64,000 nt of DNA from Flavobacteriaceae bacterium (GTDB lineage: Bacteria; Bacteroidota; Bacteroidia; Flavobacteriales; Flavobacteriaceae). This document shows positions 40,501-44,290 of this stretch, piece by piece. Position 1 is the first letter of the stretch. Each line of letters begins with the position of its first letter. The position numbers were made by a program, and so were the translations under genes. The notes below the pieces were generated by a model. That model was not told the DNA's origin and did no database searches. It worked only from the letters and a program-made list of their open reading frames with translations. The DNA is taken from contig CANGIF010000003.1 of the NCBI GenBank assembly GCA_947453885.1, forward strand, positions 1 through 64,000. The letters are read 5' to 3'.

Positions 40501-41807
40501 CCCGTTAAAGTATTTGCCGTAATTCCAAAACAAGCTTGTAAATTTCCAGTACCCGAATCAGAACCAGTCATACTAACGGTATTGTGGTACACTTTATGAT
40601 TTAAACCCGCACCTATTCTAATACCATAAGCACCGAAAGATGTACTAAAACTACCAGAACCAATATTCTTTACATTGTTAACAAAATTATTTTGAACGGT
40701 ATTGGCATTACCTGCCACAACGTTAATTCCATAAGAACCCCAACCACCAGTATTGTTTTGATACACTCTACCAATGGTGTTTTTTTCAACCACAATTCCT
40801 GTACCCACTGCAGATACACCTCCCAATTCAATACCTGTAGGATAAGGAGAAGTTGAAACCCAACTTTCTACATATACCGTATTTCCACTAATTACAGAAC
40901 CTGTACTAAAACCTTGTGCAGAAATTCCTTTCCAAGCCACACCTGTTGTAGCACCTGCAGTAGCATTACCAATTACGTTGTTAGTAATCGTCAAAACCGG
41001 CACCACCGTTACAGCAGATCCAGAAACACAAATACCTCTACCGCAGGCAGAAATTTGATTGTTGGTAGCTGTAAAATTCAACGCTGTTGTTGTACCTGTT
41101 GTAGTTGTATTAGAAGCGATAGCCGATGGAGCTGTAGTTGCTGTAGTAGTACTAGCACCTCCAGAAACTAAGATCCCGTTAGAAGAACCTACAGACCCAG
41201 TTGTAGCCGAAGTGTTTGCACTTGTAATTTGCGCAGCAGCACTACCATTAATAATACAGTTTTTAACCGTATTGTTGTCTGCCGTAGAAATTAAAGTGGA
41301 CAATGCTATACGAATTACAGAGGTATAGGTAACCGTGGTAGCCGCCGTATTAGTAATAGTTAAGTTTCTATTTGTTCCACTAGTATTTGGGTTATCCCCA
41401 TCAATAGTTACATTATCAGCACCATTAAGCTCTATAAGCCCACGTCCAGTAACGGTTGGCCCCGAAATGGTTACACCATCGGTAGTTGGCCGTAAATTAA
41501 TAGAAGTGTAACTGGCAGATCCAGCACCTGAACTGTTCAGGACGCAAGCCGCCGTTTCCGTGGAGTTTGCGGTTATGGAAATTGTAATAGCACCCGTGTG
41601 CGTTCCTGCGTTAATAGCAGCAAATGCAGCACCAAGTGTAGTATAATTTGCCGTTGCTGTCCCTGTAGTAGCGGCAACAGTTACCTGTGCTTTTACGCTC
41701 ATTACGCTAAACATCATAAACAAAACAGCTATAAAAGCTCTTTTCATCCAATTGTTTTTAAGTGTAGTACCCGTACTGCTGCTTAAAGAAATGTAATTTT
41801 TATACAT
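19596..41807 (-). CDS. Giant T9SS-secreted multidomain surface protein, 7403 aa
   Basis: A single uninterrupted frame of 7403 codons (about 0.7 MDa). Residues 1-20 are an extension before the signal peptide MKRAFIAVLFMMFSVMSVKA. Approximate order after that: beta-helix 1 (42-600), FN3-like (600-705), beta-sandwich (705-805), beta-helix 2 (806-1300), FN3-like (1300-1425), beta-helix 3 (1430-2210), GEVED-like domain (2350-2500), Ig/PKD-like modules, GEVED-like (2755-2930), a jelly-roll-like part (3200-3415), four Ig-like domains (3715-4100), beta-helix 4 (4105-5230), GEVED-like (5370-5530), 14 repeats of about 90 residues (5580-6880), and a C-terminal T9SS sorting domain with VKIFDIRGRLVIEKKK and QVLIVQITSD. 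The GEVED domains carry WIDYNRNG or WIDYNHDG. The sorting tail resembles the flavobacterial type C form. The architecture suggests an adhesin or surface filament; ligand and role are unknown. It is not SprB by domain content. Confidence 0.88.
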   Translation of the reverse strand: MYKNYISLSSSTGTTLKNNWMKRAFIAVLFMMFSVMSVKAQVTVAATTGTATANYTTLGAAFAAINAGTHTGAITISITANSTETAACVLNSSGAGSASYTSINLRPTTDGVTISGPTVTGRGLIELNGADNVTIDGDNPNTSGTNRNLTITNTAATTVTYTSVIRIALSTLISTADNNTVKNCIINGSAAAQITSANTSATTGSVGSSNGILVSGGASTTTATTAPSAIASNTTTTGTTTALNFTATNNQISACGRGICVSGSAVTVVPVLTITNNVIGNATAGATTGVAWKGISAQGFSTGSVISGNTVYVESWVSTSPYPTGIELGGVSAVGTGIVVEKNTIGRVYQNNTGGWGSYGINVVAGNANTVQNNFVNNVKNIGSGSFSTSFGAYGIRIGAGLNHKVYHNTVSMTGSDSGTGNLQACFGITANTLTGIDVRNNIFSNTMTSSSTTSAFVCMFLPSGSTSSMNLTLNNNAYYTGATAGLHGIAHGGTTYTSTVTTSGTGLYTAANFNPAVTTSTINLRNYTSTLLAANTNNDNASFATSTTAAPFTSSSDLHINSAATGANSLAGTGASGTGVTTDFDGATRTTAPDIGADEFAVVPGCASTPSPADDPTFTVGGVSQAPTLSWAATSGATSYDVYLNGSIVSTSQTATSYVPGALTASTNYTWKVVPKSAKGSATGCSTWSFKTVAAVPTLNAGSLTAFSSTCTGATSAANSFTITAINLTSDITLAALSGFSYCATVGGSYTSTLTITPSSGSISTTVYVKFSPSTATAYSGNIVISGGGLASSVNVAASGTGVNAFGGTYAVGAGQTYTTLTAAVAAYNSATCFSGNVVFNLMDSTYSGSETFPITINSNANSGTYTLKIKPNTTATITGSVASGALIKLNGAKYVTIDGSSSGGTDKSLTITNSNTTAPTVVAFASLGTSLGTTNSTVKNCNLSTGVATSTGYGVAIGGATPGSAGSDNDTNTVQNNTITGATVGVYAVGNASVSATGMDTLTVTGNTITTNTTIGTLGIQVGNTLSSTISQNTISVTTTSTSSPVGISLETGFVTSSVSRNTITAAVTSATGGYAGRGITVGTGTASSNITIDNNIIYGVNGSNWSSFGNASSMGICIGEIGAGTGLANTTGGIKLYYNSINMIGSMGSGSTAAITTALYVASTATGLDVRNNIFSNTQVATSTTQKNYAIYSAAANTAFTTINYNDYFVSNTFNAASAIPGFIGSDRTNLAGIVTGFGQNANSISTDPLFTATSSTITNALWPGTGSPVIAAGTAVAVTNDYLGATRNATPSIGAYESVTPTCAAPASPTALVQGTTGPGSIAESFTPNATAPYGYMVVRYLAGATVTAPVNGTTTYAAGQALGLGTITNIVAGSGSTFSLTGLSPSTSYDIYVYPYSMLNCVGGPAFGTPLTGTHTTSGCPSIPTSITVGATGADYTTLTDLALILNGCPVSNPVLVQLQSNYAPASETLPIVFNNNTGTSATNTITIRPATGAGPFGINGSSTSALLDLSGARYFTFDGRAGGTGASVLSITNSGNGAALRLFNDAQNNTIQYLALKASNASATNGVVRITSAVSGGTALTNGNNNNTITYCTIDGNGVSPNGIYAAGTAAPADNKSNTISNNSIFNYFSDVASTNNYGILLGGNNGVSASSAWTITGNSFYQTATRTYTTTSGIVAAIGGGYTPAGAFNITNNYFGGSAATASGTMTIAGATGTQNVAAINLIYGGADNSSITGNTVTNMNITTNSTSTFQGLIVASSIGTSSIAINNNTIGSISNPTSISYTGGAAAVLSGISAGAFYATQTGASVTIDNNTIAGISLPGTTNANTFRGIYIGSNLTATASSTITNNTIGNTAAAISNASPASIIAIQNDNNIGATISTNTITKLTATNAGTAVSVMGINAANVSGSMTINSNTITTLTSAAANIATTTGVAIVGIQSIAPASSFSNNTINSLTASANAAVTIHGIYNSGTAAAVNANKIYDLSASNAGATSAVLNGIYANGGTSIYSNNSVRLGTVNPTIANSINGIYDITGTNSYYFNSVYIGGSGVGTITTKTYAFRSSNTGTRTIQNNIFMNARSNATTGGSHYAITVAGTAASPTGLSLNNNDYFANGTNGVLGLFNSTDVTTLATWKTNTGLDSSSFNSNPNFNGATSTTPDLSINASIASVLESSAVTISGITLDQSGVTRNASTPDMGALEFSGTSAVPTIVTATSTGSACTPTSHDVTATITAGGTTLTAGMVKLSYAFNGGTATLIDMTNTTGTTWTATIPLASPTTATVTWFVKVDDGSYVVTKNGTSYADDPMSSIPISITTSAATVCSGTTVSLNAVAQSVNLGPTGLPAAYCAATNSGGAVINSISFNGLSTSGAQTTPYYTLVDPSTTTTSLIRGQTYTFSMTSLPDATYSTSIASVWIDYNRNGSFEATEWQQVWTSAASGSISITIPLTATVGDVGMRVRSRGNGNANGSGDSCTAMGSGSTQDFTVTIKDLVDYSSQLTYAWSDGTGSAGTGTTITPTPSATTTYTLTATQTSSSCTKTATQLITVLPLPTAPTGTNGGHCGSATPTCSVASAAGASGSGVFTWYTTATGGTAITGQSGASLSGFPIGTVGTVDFYVSEVGTNGCESPRTHITETITAPTAITLGATPSTNLCSGTSFAPTVSSANTNYTYLWTAIPATGSGITTSIAGATPTITPTVAGSYTYTVTATDASGFPVCTATQSFSVTILNCPIPIATTTIPTACGTATPTIGFTYSSALPATYAATTAVTNPTTDEDFGGIVITTTGGATVLNNATTVNSLVGTIGTATGTVGSYSNFTAFGPYSITAGQTYNIATSSVQTGGTFTNIMAVWIDYNRNGDFSDAGELVYTSTATAGEYTGTGTFTVPATAFNGVTRMRVLDYEGSSITGPTQTVGYGEYEEYSLNISSSNNGGGASATFTSYSWSDGTSVVSTAASFTPTVTTTTTYTATIGYNGAFLTSTPVTVTASTVPTAPTTTDSAHCGSAIPTAAAADPNGFTSPTYKWYSASTGGTLLQTSTSTTYLTALATPGVTTFYVSVTNPASGCESTRTAINITVSAPEDFSIAAPTTACINTAFTATASNIFGSYTSYTWSASPAAGSGIPTTLSGASQSITPTAAGTYTYTISAYDGSCTKVQTFAVTVNSLPVISSYAATPATICNGGAISTLSAVVPSSGYTFATSTGASLNAMSGATTVLTTSNDDTVTASPASIGFNFVFNGTTYTQYSLSPDGWILLGAATASNEFTNVVTSTTNVPRLYPYWDDLATGTDGSVKTLVTGTAPNRIFIVEWNVTIPRNTTGASNSKMQAWLYEGTNVIEYRYGTMGAQTSNSISAGYTVNATTFNSITFATNTASTTTANDANTSVPASGRMYSFTPIIPSNVTWTSSTGTIYSNTGATTTYVPGTNTATVYVTPSTTTVYTATATSIATGCVATQDITVTVNPKPTVVTASNSAQCGAGTPTASVTDPNAFTTPTINWYAAATGGTPLQSGTDATYLYSVAATTTFYVSIINPTSGCESDRTPVTVTVDTAPSATIAYTASPYCATASPASVSLTGTTGGTFSADAALSINASTGAITPTTSTPGTYTITYTMNGASCGNPTATTSVTINAAPTSGFSYAAATYCTSGGTVTPTITGTAGTFTVSPSGLTIDPTTGVITLASSAAGTYDVTNTVAVAGCSDSITTVTGITINAAVAITTQPSSASVLPLANPSFSVAATGTGTLTYQWEVSTNGGSSWSPLSNGGFYSGVTSSTLNLSSVIAGMNTYQYHVIVTGTSPCSTLTSDPAILTVTDISITTQPQSQTICSTGGTVTFTVATTGGTPYAYQWQTRTSSSASWSDISGATTDTYTIASGLTSANTGNQFQCLINAGYVTSNIATLTVNDAVAITTQPSNQTACSNAASASFSIATSGTGVTYQWEEKAPAGAWTTLAGQTSATLTLAAPTFGMNGYQYRAQVYGASPCGNTTSNVATLTMIQIAAVTAQPSNTTVCSSATANFSVTATNATGYLWFVNDGTTEVALTDGTSSLAGATVSGATTASLSIATPAFALNGYTVRCQILSASPCAAQFSNTATLSVTATSGTIVVGTGATAQYATLTAAINAIIACGGISSPTVLEMNTGYNPASETYPLVLPAITGQSATNTITIREATGVTGKILSSAAASATVNLTGGKYWIIDGRSGGTGSTKDLRIENTNVGGIAVQFVNDASFNVLNYLDVRGVTTSATSGVVVFAGSTGTTGNDSNLISNSDIRDGVTNPTNAIYSAGQSGTILNDTNSLVNNSIYNNFSATLVTTGVLVGANNTAWTITGNKLFQSATRIFTTANIHSGINVTSGSGYTISDNVIGYANASGTGTTNMVGNSVALTGTFPTSFATTGTSNATRFVAINAAFTAAGTVSSIQNNTISGLALYTSSTAATTNGILCGINVTSGNATIGTVTGNTIGATSGASKIYTATTGTGGAVVGIYATSANTVSIQNNTIGGIDASGTSASISGSVIGIDIAGAGNFDVTSNVIGNTTAGNIRTGYFLTTSNLTNATGTATSTTGSSAIIGVRSATTGNTLAINSNTFRGWAVGGTATTVTGITSSGTMTGTTPSSNINFNLLGTSGLGWVTYSFANSGALAGIASSNTVATVNNIKNNDFTGIIHSVAGSSAHTYINLTGATAVNNIATIDTNTFTNLNVNTTGAVIFISHGYSIPTTGQLIINNNSIVTGYTRASAGAITITTSNSTSGTGSINNYTNNNFSNITVPDNASSTILGFNNTDGGTGSAKTVTGNTFNNWNGGTSGTTGTSSTINCMNFTYWNGASSSLSNNTITNITGRSTITGVTIGSASSAATLLTISGNTITGLTSFGTGGAVTGIVSSNISTAINITGNTIGTLSSTSTPVIGINITGATADNVYSNTISSLSSSSASGIVQGIVVSSGTAVNVYQNTIKTLSGSGASSPVVSGIVVSGGTTIKVYRNKVYDLAQSAAIATATGVNGMLFSAGTTVSAYNNIIGDLRTPAASFADAIRGMSVTSTTGSTSYNLYNNTIYLNASSTGTTFGTTGIYHTTSATATTAKLDLQNNIVINTSTPGSTAGVVTALRRSAAAVLGNYATTSNRNMYFAGTPSTTHTILYDGTNTYYNFTAGTAGTLFQTAVSTREANSFTDTAFSAGTFFTATAGTSSTFLQPNAVTTQAESGGANLAAVFTDDFNGITRGSLYDMGAWEFAGTTPAPAIAITSATPALSAQCTASSRVLVLDISTPSGSITSAKITYNNGAAVGPLDLTYTSGTSYTYTIPAASPANTTVTWSVTAVNSAGLSTTLTGTSYSDAPNTGTTVVASASVATVCQGSPSTLSVAIGSSTAAPAATSYCASTHASGCSGDNIARVVLNTLDKTTSTTCGSTSAAYSNFSGNTGTDTTTLSKGTTYPLSLTFGTDGNQYFGAWIDYNHDGTYSASEFLGASANAGASGTIAVNFTVPATALNGLTHIRIVGGNDSAVTSAQACGASSSGFGETQDYDVTIVPSSVAYSWSDGTSVVSTASSFAPTPSVNTTYTCTTTLNSCDIVSNSVTVTVNPTSVGGTIAGATSVCSGTNSTTLTLSGNVGTITKWQSSTVSDFSSSVTDIANTTTSLIATNLTATTYYRAVVTSGICSAANSNIVAVTVDPTSVGGTASSNQVICAGATPAAITLTGNVGSVVKWQSATDSAFTSPSDISNTTTTLSPGALITDTWYRAVIQSGTCGTVNSSAVHITVSSISVGGTVSSDQTICYNSQPATMNATGYTGAVVNWQSATDAAFTSPTDIPSSAVNALTGTLVGNLTATTYFRAVVQSGVCSSTVSSNYVTVLINSASVGGSATGDQSICTGTTPADLGLTGNTGTIVKWQKSTDITFATGVSDIANTTTVLSGAEIGVLTASTGSVNYYFRAVVKNGVCSQAYSAPATVIVNTLSVGGTVSSNETVGYNTIPTDLTLSGNNGAVLYWEKAAASSFASATTIAVTSNTLTGTQIGTLTTNTYFRAVVQNGSCSAVNSSYVLITVDPQSEGGAVASNQTLCSGLEPADLTLSGYSSTIIGWQKSTDDTFATGVSSIVNTSSTLTGAEIGALYTTTHFRAIVQNGISPVAYSSHATITVNPSSVGGSVTSVGGNPQVVCLGSEIYDLTVSGYAGSIIKWQKATDASFTTPVDIASSSVATLTTAAMGAITATTYFRAVVQNGTCVVAYSEVAEVNVSQPTVGGTVSGDQTICTGSQPSELSLTGETGNVIKWQSASDTSFTSPADIMSTSTHLAGASIGSLTSTTYFRAVVQSGLCSSAYSTNYVTITITPTSVGGSVSSNQSICPGGSVSDVTLSGNTGSVVKWQKATNTSFTSPTDIATTSTTLTGTIIGSLSTTTYFRAVVQNGDCSPSNSSYVTITVNPASVGGTVASAQTICSGTAPSDLTLTGNSGSVVKWQKAADASFTIPTDIASTATTLSGVTIGAISGSTYFRAVVQNGSCAVAYSSSVLITVDTPSVGGTTNGTQTICSGSQPSSLTLTGNTGTVVKWQASSDSGFSVPSDIVSTSTTLTGAEIGSLTDTTYFRAVVQNGSCSVSYSDPVLVTVNFTSVGGTVSTDQSICSGSSPDSLTLTGQTGNVVKWQKASDSSFTSPIDIASTATTLSGTTIGTITTTTYFRAVVQSGTCTATYSSVVTISVNSPSVGGTVSADQSICAGNTPTAITVTGYNGSVVKWQSDSSNEFTAPTDINITSATLAAIDMGTLTTTTYFRAVVQNGPCSEAYSSNIVTITVSSAPNAGTASADQAICSGFAPDDIKLVGYTGAIVKWQKSTSIDFSSVTDINTSSSTLSGATIGNLTTTTYFRAIVHSGSCSDAVSNVVTVSIGSTTWDGTSWSNGAPTSTTGAVMSGNYSSAGNFIACSLNVTNNAVVTFNSGDNITLNGALTVDTGSTFTLSNNSNLLQLTDVQNTGNIVVKRNSAALKRSDYIIWSSPLTGSQSLFAYSPQTLSNRFYNYNIATNLYNAISDPSAVTFAKGAGYLIRVPNNHPTTATIWSGEFNSGTPNNGPVSVTTTYQSTTQKYNMIGNPYPSTLSADAFIAANTSNIEGTLYFWRRTNLAGGSAYCTYNSSTGYGTTTETGITPSNVIQVGQGFFVAAKNSNGVTFNNTMRTANNGNLILRNAATVERNPFWLNLTGATGGFSQTLVNYMTGATYANDGDLESKYINDSPFALTSLINNEEFTIQSRTVPFDVTDVVPLNFKSDVSGTFTIALDHFAGLFAGSQDILLRDHTTNNIQNLKNGSYTFDAPAGTFSSRFDIIYQDAALNTNSTTFNENSVVVYKNNGTVYINSGSVTMDNVKIFDIRGRLVIEKKKVNATQTSIDTSALPNQVLIVQITSDTQSKVSKKVVN
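21170..25065 (-). repeat. 14 tandem Ig-like repeats within the giant gene
   Basis: Fourteen units of about 270-290 bases encode about 90 residues each, with the consensus SVGGTVSSDQTICSGS, then LTLTGNTGSVVKWQKA, then TTYFRAVVQNGSCS and YSSxVTITVN. Each unit normally has two cysteines, one after the opening strand (TICSG) and one in NGSCS. Unit 5 has lost the first and unit 6 the second. Units are similar but not identical at DNA level, so the array is old, though recombination between units is possible. Confidence 0.9.
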
Positions 41808-41903
41808 AGTCGAAAGTATTTAATAAGCCCGCAAGATAGTAAAAAAAGTTAATAAAAACATAACATTGCGAAATATTTTATTTTTTTATGCAAAAAATAT
41901 TTA

Positions 41904-41920
41904 AGTATTGATTCAATACT
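41904..41920. promoter_or_regulatory. 17-base dyad upstream of the giant gene
   Basis: AGTATTGA-T-TCAATACT is a perfect 8+1+8 inverted repeat about 100 bases upstream of the start of the giant gene. No T-run follows on either strand in terminator fashion. It looks like a possible operator for a dimeric regulator. Confidence 0.4.
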
Positions 41921-42844
41921 GTTACACTTTTAAGATGAAATTACACACTTAGCAAAAAAAACAAAATTATATTGCAGAATTAGCAGTTTGTGAATTATGA
42001 ATTGTGAATTATAAAATGTGAGTTGTGAGTATTGCGTTTTTAGAGTTGCGTTTAAAAGCTTAAAATTTTATGTTGCTATTAGAATGCCTCCTGCCAAATG
42101 CAAAAGCTGATTACTAAACGTATAAAATCGATTACCAATTACAAACTAGTCTCTAAAAACAAACAGCTTTTGACCAAAGTTCAAAAACTAACGACTAACA
42201 ACCACTTACTATCGACTAACGACTAGCAAAACAATTTTTTAATAACTTATCTTTATCATTTGTTTTGATTATTATTTTTTATTTTTGTATATATTTTTTC
42301 GATTAAAAACGACTCAAATACATTCGTTTAAAGGCGTTTTTAAGTTTTTGATAAATATATTTAAGGATAAAGATTTTTTGTGTGTTAAAAGCCTTTATTT
42401 GAAGTTTTGCTGTTTTTTGGATCAATTTAAGGGTGTGGAAAAGTAAATTTTGGTTTTAAACAATAATAAAAGAGTGTAATGGAATTGAAAAAGAAATACA
42501 GATTACAATTGTAATTTTTAGTAGTTTGTTTCCTATTTAAAAAAGGAACGGAGATTTGATAATTAAAATATAAATTGAAATTGGAAAGGAAGTAGTAGCA
42601 TTCCTTTATGAAGTACCCAAGAAGAATTGACATACAAAACTAAAAATAGTAAAAAAAGAAGGCGTTACTACAGGTATGGTTTCTTAAAAATTGAAACGAA
42701 CGGAACCAATGTAGCTAAAAGAAGTGCAATCTGGTAGCTGCAACTGCAAATTATTACCAAATCGATTCTGAAAATTGTTGAAAACTTATCCGTACGCTCG
42801 TTAAAATAAAACACAAACTAAGTATATTTACCCATTCAATCGAT

Positions 42845-42925
42845 ACGAATAGCGGGAACTATTCGAGGCTTTCGAACATGTAAATTTGCTCAAAAAGACG
42901 GGTTACTAGCTGCTTTTTTTGAGCT
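42845..42925 (-). repeat. Degenerate copy of the HU-gene 3' end and hairpin
   Basis: On the minus strand this block shares CTAGTAACCCG, ATTTACA, CGAAAGCCTCGAAT and TTCCCGC with the end and terminator of the HU-like gene (43340-43425). The inner stem CGAATAG/CTATTCG is one pair longer than the CGAATG/CATTCG of the intact copy, while the outer stem is lost. No HU coding sequence is recognisable upstream of it. Confidence 0.7.
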
Positions 42926-43250
42926 TTTTTTTGCTTTATACTGATGGTTTCTATATTGAAAATGTGATTTACAATATAAAAATAGCTTGCCCAATTGCTG
43001 TTTCAATAATCCACAACCTATTGATACTATTGTTTATAAGTCAAATCAAAAACTCCTAAATCACTATTTAATATATCTCGGAAAGTCACCAAGAAGCAAC
43101 ATACAATTGTATTGTATAGGGTTTTGGTATTTTGTACGATGGCTATTTTGTATATAAATGGAACAATACGGATAACAAAAATCTAAAAAACCTCTTAATT
43201 TAGTAGTCCAAAAGTTGTTTGCCCAGTTTGACCTGACCAGTTTGTACACT

Positions 43251-43304
43251 CGTCAGGACGAGTTGCACGATTGGTCGGGACGAATCAAAAAGTTCGTCAG
43301 GACG
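43251..43304. repeat. Three short palindromes spaced 22 bases
   Basis: CGTCAGGACG (43251-43260), GGTCGGGACG (43273-43282) and CGTCAGGACG (43295-43304) each sit inside a small inverted repeat such as TTCGTCAGGACGAA. Their starts are exactly 22 bases apart. They lie just downstream of the HU terminator. Confidence 0.65.
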
Positions 43305-43333
43305 AATTGAAGTAGTAGTAAGTCAAATAGTAA

Positions 43334-43370
43334 ACAAAAAAAGCCTCGAATGCGGGAACATTCGAGGCTT
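43334..43370 (-). terminator. Terminator of the HU-like gene
   Basis: A 12-bp perfect stem AAGCCTCGAATG/CATTCGAGGCTT with a 6-base loop (43341-43370) is followed on the minus strand by a T-run. It lies about 35 bases after the HU stop. Confidence 0.88.
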
Positions 43371-43403
43371 TCGGACTTGTAAATGGCTTTACAAGGCGGG
43401 TTA

Positions 43404-43787
43404 CTAGCTCGCTTTTTGGTAGGACAACCTACCTAGTAATTGGCGCAGTTTTTTTCCTGGTCGGAATAAAATTCTGCTTTTAGTAATGTCAGCTGCCGTA
43501 ACCTCGTCTTGCGTTAGTTTGCCTTCAGAACTAATACTTACTTGGAAATTGCCCAAGCTACCTAGTTTAACAATACGACCTTGGTTGAGCTCGTTGATGA
43601 TGTTGTGTTCCAACGATCGCAACACGGCATAACAGTCGGTATCTGTTAACGTACTTTGATAGGAAATCATCTCAGCGAGTGCTTCCATATCGGTTTCGCC
43701 GTTGCCAATTGCAGCGGCATAAAATTTTTCAGGTGCTCCCATGTCCTGAGGATTTTTTCTTGGAAGCGTTTTAAATTTAATTGCCAT
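43404..43787 (-). CDS. HU-family DNA-binding protein (HU-HIG type)
   Basis: The 127-residue basic protein begins MAIKFKTLPRKNPQDMGAPE, the typical start of the Bacteroidetes HU-HIG form. It continues with a helix-turn-helix-like region (ALAEMISYQSTLTDTDCYAV), the HU core strand pattern IVKLGSLGNFQVSISSEG and a basic tail FRPGKKLRQLLGRL. Such proteins are nucleoid-associated DNA binders. It has its own strong terminator and about 500 bases of non-coding DNA upstream, so it is a single-gene unit. Its 3' end is partly duplicated at 42845-42925. Confidence 0.88.
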   Translation of the reverse strand: MAIKFKTLPRKNPQDMGAPEKFYAAAIGNGETDMEALAEMISYQSTLTDTDCYAVLRSLEHNIINELNQGRIVKLGSLGNFQVSISSEGKLTQDEVTAADITKSRILFRPGKKLRQLLGRLSYQKAS

Positions 43788-44237
43788 TTTTTTGTGGTAT
43801 TAAATTATTATAAAAATGTTCGCTAAGTACACTTGCTGTTAGTGTCTTACTGCATTACAAAGTTGAAACAAATAAAACAAAAAAGAAAGTGAAACTTATT
43901 CACAATTGAAAAGGCTTATTAACAATGCGCTAAATACTATAGTTTTAGGGCTATTGTTGTTAGAAAAAGGGAGGAAAAAGCTAAAGAAAAGAGACAAACG
44001 TGCTAACGAAACCTATTTTTAGAAAGAAAAATGCAGTTCCTTTGAGAAACGTAGTCAATTGAATAGTTTACTATTACAAAGTAAAAAGCTGAAAACAATT
44101 AATAGAAAGACAAACTAACTACTTTGTAACAAAAAAGTTAGTTTGAAATAGTAGTGATAGTTATTTTAACATACCTATTCTATAGGGTAAGTAAAAAGAC
44201 AAGGAAACGGTTAAAGTACACCTTTTTAAAAAGGGAA
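43788..44237. other. Intergenic region upstream of the HU-like gene
   Basis: No gene, tRNA or repeat is recognised in these 450 bases. A full TAnnTTTG element is not seen; CAACTTTG about 70 bases before the HU start is the nearest candidate. A small untranslated RNA cannot be excluded. Confidence 0.45.
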
Positions 44238-44267
44238 AATAAAAAAGGATGGCTGTTGGGCCATCCT
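44238..44267 (-). terminator. Terminator of the DUF2271-like T9SS gene
   Basis: Stem AGGATGGC/GCCATCCT (44246-44253 and 44260-44267) with a 6-base loop is followed on the minus strand by TTTTTTATTTT. It is 23 bases after the stop. The AGAGGATG...CATCCT arms resemble the terminator at 19543-19572. Confidence 0.85.
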
Positions 44268-44290
44268 CTTAAAAAAAACAAAACAAAAAA

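Larger units (their letters stand above)
41808..43333. other. Gene-poor A/T-rich region
   Basis: I find no convincing gene in this 1.5-kb stretch; the few short open frames are low-complexity A/T translations. It contains the 17-base dyad upstream of the giant gene, A/T-rich short direct repeats near 41990-42030 and around 42190-42225, a degenerate copy of the HU-gene 3' end at 42845-42925, and three CGTCAGGACG-like palindromes at 43251-43304. Confidence 0.6.

Noticed and set aside
20017..41786. Many short frames on both strands inside the giant gene
   Set aside because: They are shadows of the repetitive Thr/Ser/Ala-rich coding sequence and lack starts, promoters or family motifs.
19596..41807. 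Identity with the gliding adhesin SprB
   Set aside because: Both are giant T9SS proteins, but this one is built of beta-helix blocks, GEVED-like domains and a different repeat type.
42100..42172. CAAAAGCTG ... CAGCTTTTG inverted repeat with a loop of about 55 bases
   Set aside because: Only 9 bp in A/T-rich DNA with a long unstructured loop; likely chance.
42427..43249. Two short minus-strand frames in the gene-poor region (68 and 61 codons)
   Set aside because: Composition is that of translated A/T-rich DNA, with no recognisable motif and no promoter or terminator in register.
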